Source of the DNA: Candidatus Gracilibacteria bacterium GN02-873 | GTDB taxonomy: Bacteria > Patescibacteriota > Gracilibacteria > BD1-5 > UBA2023 | Direction: 5' to 3' | NCBI GenBank assembly: GCA_003260345.1 | Contig: MORC01000005.1 | Coordinates: 1-15,726 of the forward strand | DNA: 15,726 nt | The notes under the pieces: model-generated | Databases searched by the model: none | Seen by the model: only the letters and a program-made list of their open reading frames with translations | Told to the model about the DNA's origin: nothing | Shown: piece by piece, positions 15,359-15,726 of the stretch | How positions within the stretch are numbered: position 1 is the first letter of the stretch | How the letters are laid out: each line of letters begins with the position of its first letter | Translations under genes and position numbers: made by a program

Positions 15359-15378
15359 TTTTGGAAAATTTTCCAAAA
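15359..15378. promoter_or_regulatory. Perfect 20-bp palindrome at the rplU transcription start
   Basis: The palindrome has a GGAAAATTTTCC core flanked by TTTT on the left and AAAA on the right. It lies about 11 bp downstream of the putative rplU -10 box, close to the expected start of transcription. That position suits a repressor operator, but in such AT-rich DNA it could also be an incidental symmetric tract. Confidence 0.4.
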
Positions 15379-15388
15379 TCACCAATCT

Positions 15389-15415
15389 ATTTTATTCAAA
15401 AAAAATATTTGTCAA
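15389..15415 (-). promoter_or_regulatory. Putative rplU promoter
   Basis: On the minus strand, a consensus TTGACA (15410-15415) is followed by a 15-bp AT-rich spacer and TAAAAT (15389-15394). Transcription would begin near 15382, giving a leader of about 100 nt. Confidence 0.55.
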
Positions 15416-15475
15416 CACTTTCGCGGTGTTTTTTTGAGAATTCTTGGAGTTTTCTTGATTTCATCACAAAATTTT

Positions 15476-15515
15476 TTGACAAAAAATTTGCTTTTTCAAT
15501 AATTTTCTATACAAT
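15476..15515 (+). promoter_or_regulatory. Putative tRNA-Gln promoter(s)
   Basis: There are two overlapping candidates. TTGACA (15476-15481) with AATAAT (15498-15503) has a 16-bp spacer. TTGCTT (15488-15493) with TACAAT (15510-15515) also has a 16-bp spacer. The second lies 18 nt before the mature tRNA end and fits better by distance; the first has the better -35. Confidence 0.5.
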
Positions 15516-15533
15516 TCGGGTGCTTTCAAGTTT

Positions 15534-15608
15534 TGGGGTATAGCCAAGCGGTAAGGCAGCGGACTTTGACTCCGTCATTCGTAGGTTCGAATCCTACTAC
15601 CCCAGCCA
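15534..15608 (+). tRNA. tRNA-Gln (anticodon TTG)
   Basis: The acceptor stem TGGGGTA pairs with TACCCCA, followed by discriminator G and an encoded CCA (15606-15608). The anticodon arm reads GCGGA-CTTTGAC-TCCGT with anticodon TTG, which decodes CAA and CAG. The T arm is GTAGG-TTCGAAT-CCTAC. The U1-A72 pair is typical of glutamine tRNAs. Confidence 0.97.
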
Positions 15609-15616
15609 TTTGCAAC

Positions 15617-15642
15617 AAAAAATCCTCTCCTCGAGGATTTTT
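15617..15642. terminator. Bidirectional terminator between tRNA-Gln and the pirin-like gene
   Basis: The stem AAAAATCCTC/GAGGATTTTT encloses the loop TCCTC, with an A-run on one side and a T-run on the other. It lies 8 nt after the tRNA and 13 bp beyond the stop of the convergent minus-strand gene. Confidence 0.85.
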
Positions 15643-15654
15643 ATTTTGTGTTTT

Positions 15655-15726
15655 TTAATTGAGAAGTCCCGCATTATAATCACGAAAAGCTTGCATAAGA
15701 TCAGTTGGATTATCCATTACAAATGG
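15655..15726 (-). CDS. C-terminal end of a pirin-family protein (partial)
   Basis: Only the last 23 codons and the TAA are in the window: PFVMDNPTDLMQAFRDYNAG followed by LLN. The pattern matches the end of pirin/quercetinase-like cupin proteins, which close with PFVMNT..EI.QA..DY..G. Pirins are iron-binding bicupins of varied function. The rest of the gene, including the metal-binding residues, lies beyond the right edge, so the call rests on a short but distinctive tail. Confidence 0.65.
   Translation of the reverse strand, partial: PFVMDNPTDLMQAFRDYNAGLLN

Noticed and set aside
15284..15385. An extended rplU start at 15385
   Set aside because: The added residues are not bL21-like and cover the palindrome and leader; ATG 15283 gives the normal 103 residues.
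15412..15438. A hairpin AACAC/GTGTT followed by a T-run on the + strand
   Set aside because: The stem is only 5 bp, overlaps the -35 box of rplU and has no + strand gene upstream to terminate; it is probably fortuitous.
2566..15608. A tRNA-Gly with anticodon UCA, the expected partner of code 25
   Set aside because: Only tRNA-Leu(CAA) and tRNA-Gln(TTG) are present; the suppressor-type glycine tRNA must lie elsewhere in the genome.

Overview
The window looks like a piece of a Candidate Phyla Radiation (Patescibacteria) genome from a lineage that reads UGA as glycine (genetic code 25), that is Candidatus Gracilibacteria (BD1-5) or Absconditabacteria (SR1). The evidence is internal. Seven genes or gene remnants on the minus strand are cut by TGA under the standard code. 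They become single full-length proteins in one frame when TGA is read through, and in several places the UGA falls where the family has a glycine. Genes end in TAA or TAG, tryptophan is UGG, and the one release factor present is RF1. The DNA is AT-rich and most start codons lack a clear Shine-Dalgarno sequence.

Layout. 1-783: the leader-distal part of a type V-A (Cas12a) CRISPR array read on the + strand, with five consecutive copies of one spacer; no cas gene is in the window. 784-1356: a degraded zone with a small acidic + strand ORF and a minus-strand gene remnant, each interrupted by TAA. 1357-2436: prfA (RF1). 2566-2651: tRNA-Leu(CAA). 2699-3526: a CPBP-family membrane protease gene broken by an in-frame TAA. 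3626-5304: a CorA-type ion transporter followed by a VanY-like D-Ala-D-Ala carboxypeptidase, probably one transcript. 5417-13484: an apparent three-gene operon in the order 1026-aa protein of unknown function, 68-aa lipoprotein, 1575-aa secreted surface protein with DUF11-like repeats and CGDG cysteine modules. 13725-14912: a LysM-CHAP cell-wall hydrolase. 14972-15283: rplU (bL21). 15534-15608: tRNA-Gln(TTG). 15655-15726: the last 23 codons of a pirin-like gene.

How it fits together. Much of the window concerns the cell envelope: wall hydrolysis or trimming (LysM-CHAP, VanY), ion transport (CorA), a membrane protease, and a large secreted protein made together with a lipoprotein and a large companion protein. 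The least described parts are the 8-kb operon, which standard-code gene calling would break into at least eight pieces and whose lipoprotein would be missed, and the spacer amplification in the Cas12a array. Transcription units are separated by AT-rich hairpins with A-tracts on one side and T-tracts on the other, several of which could end transcription in both directions.
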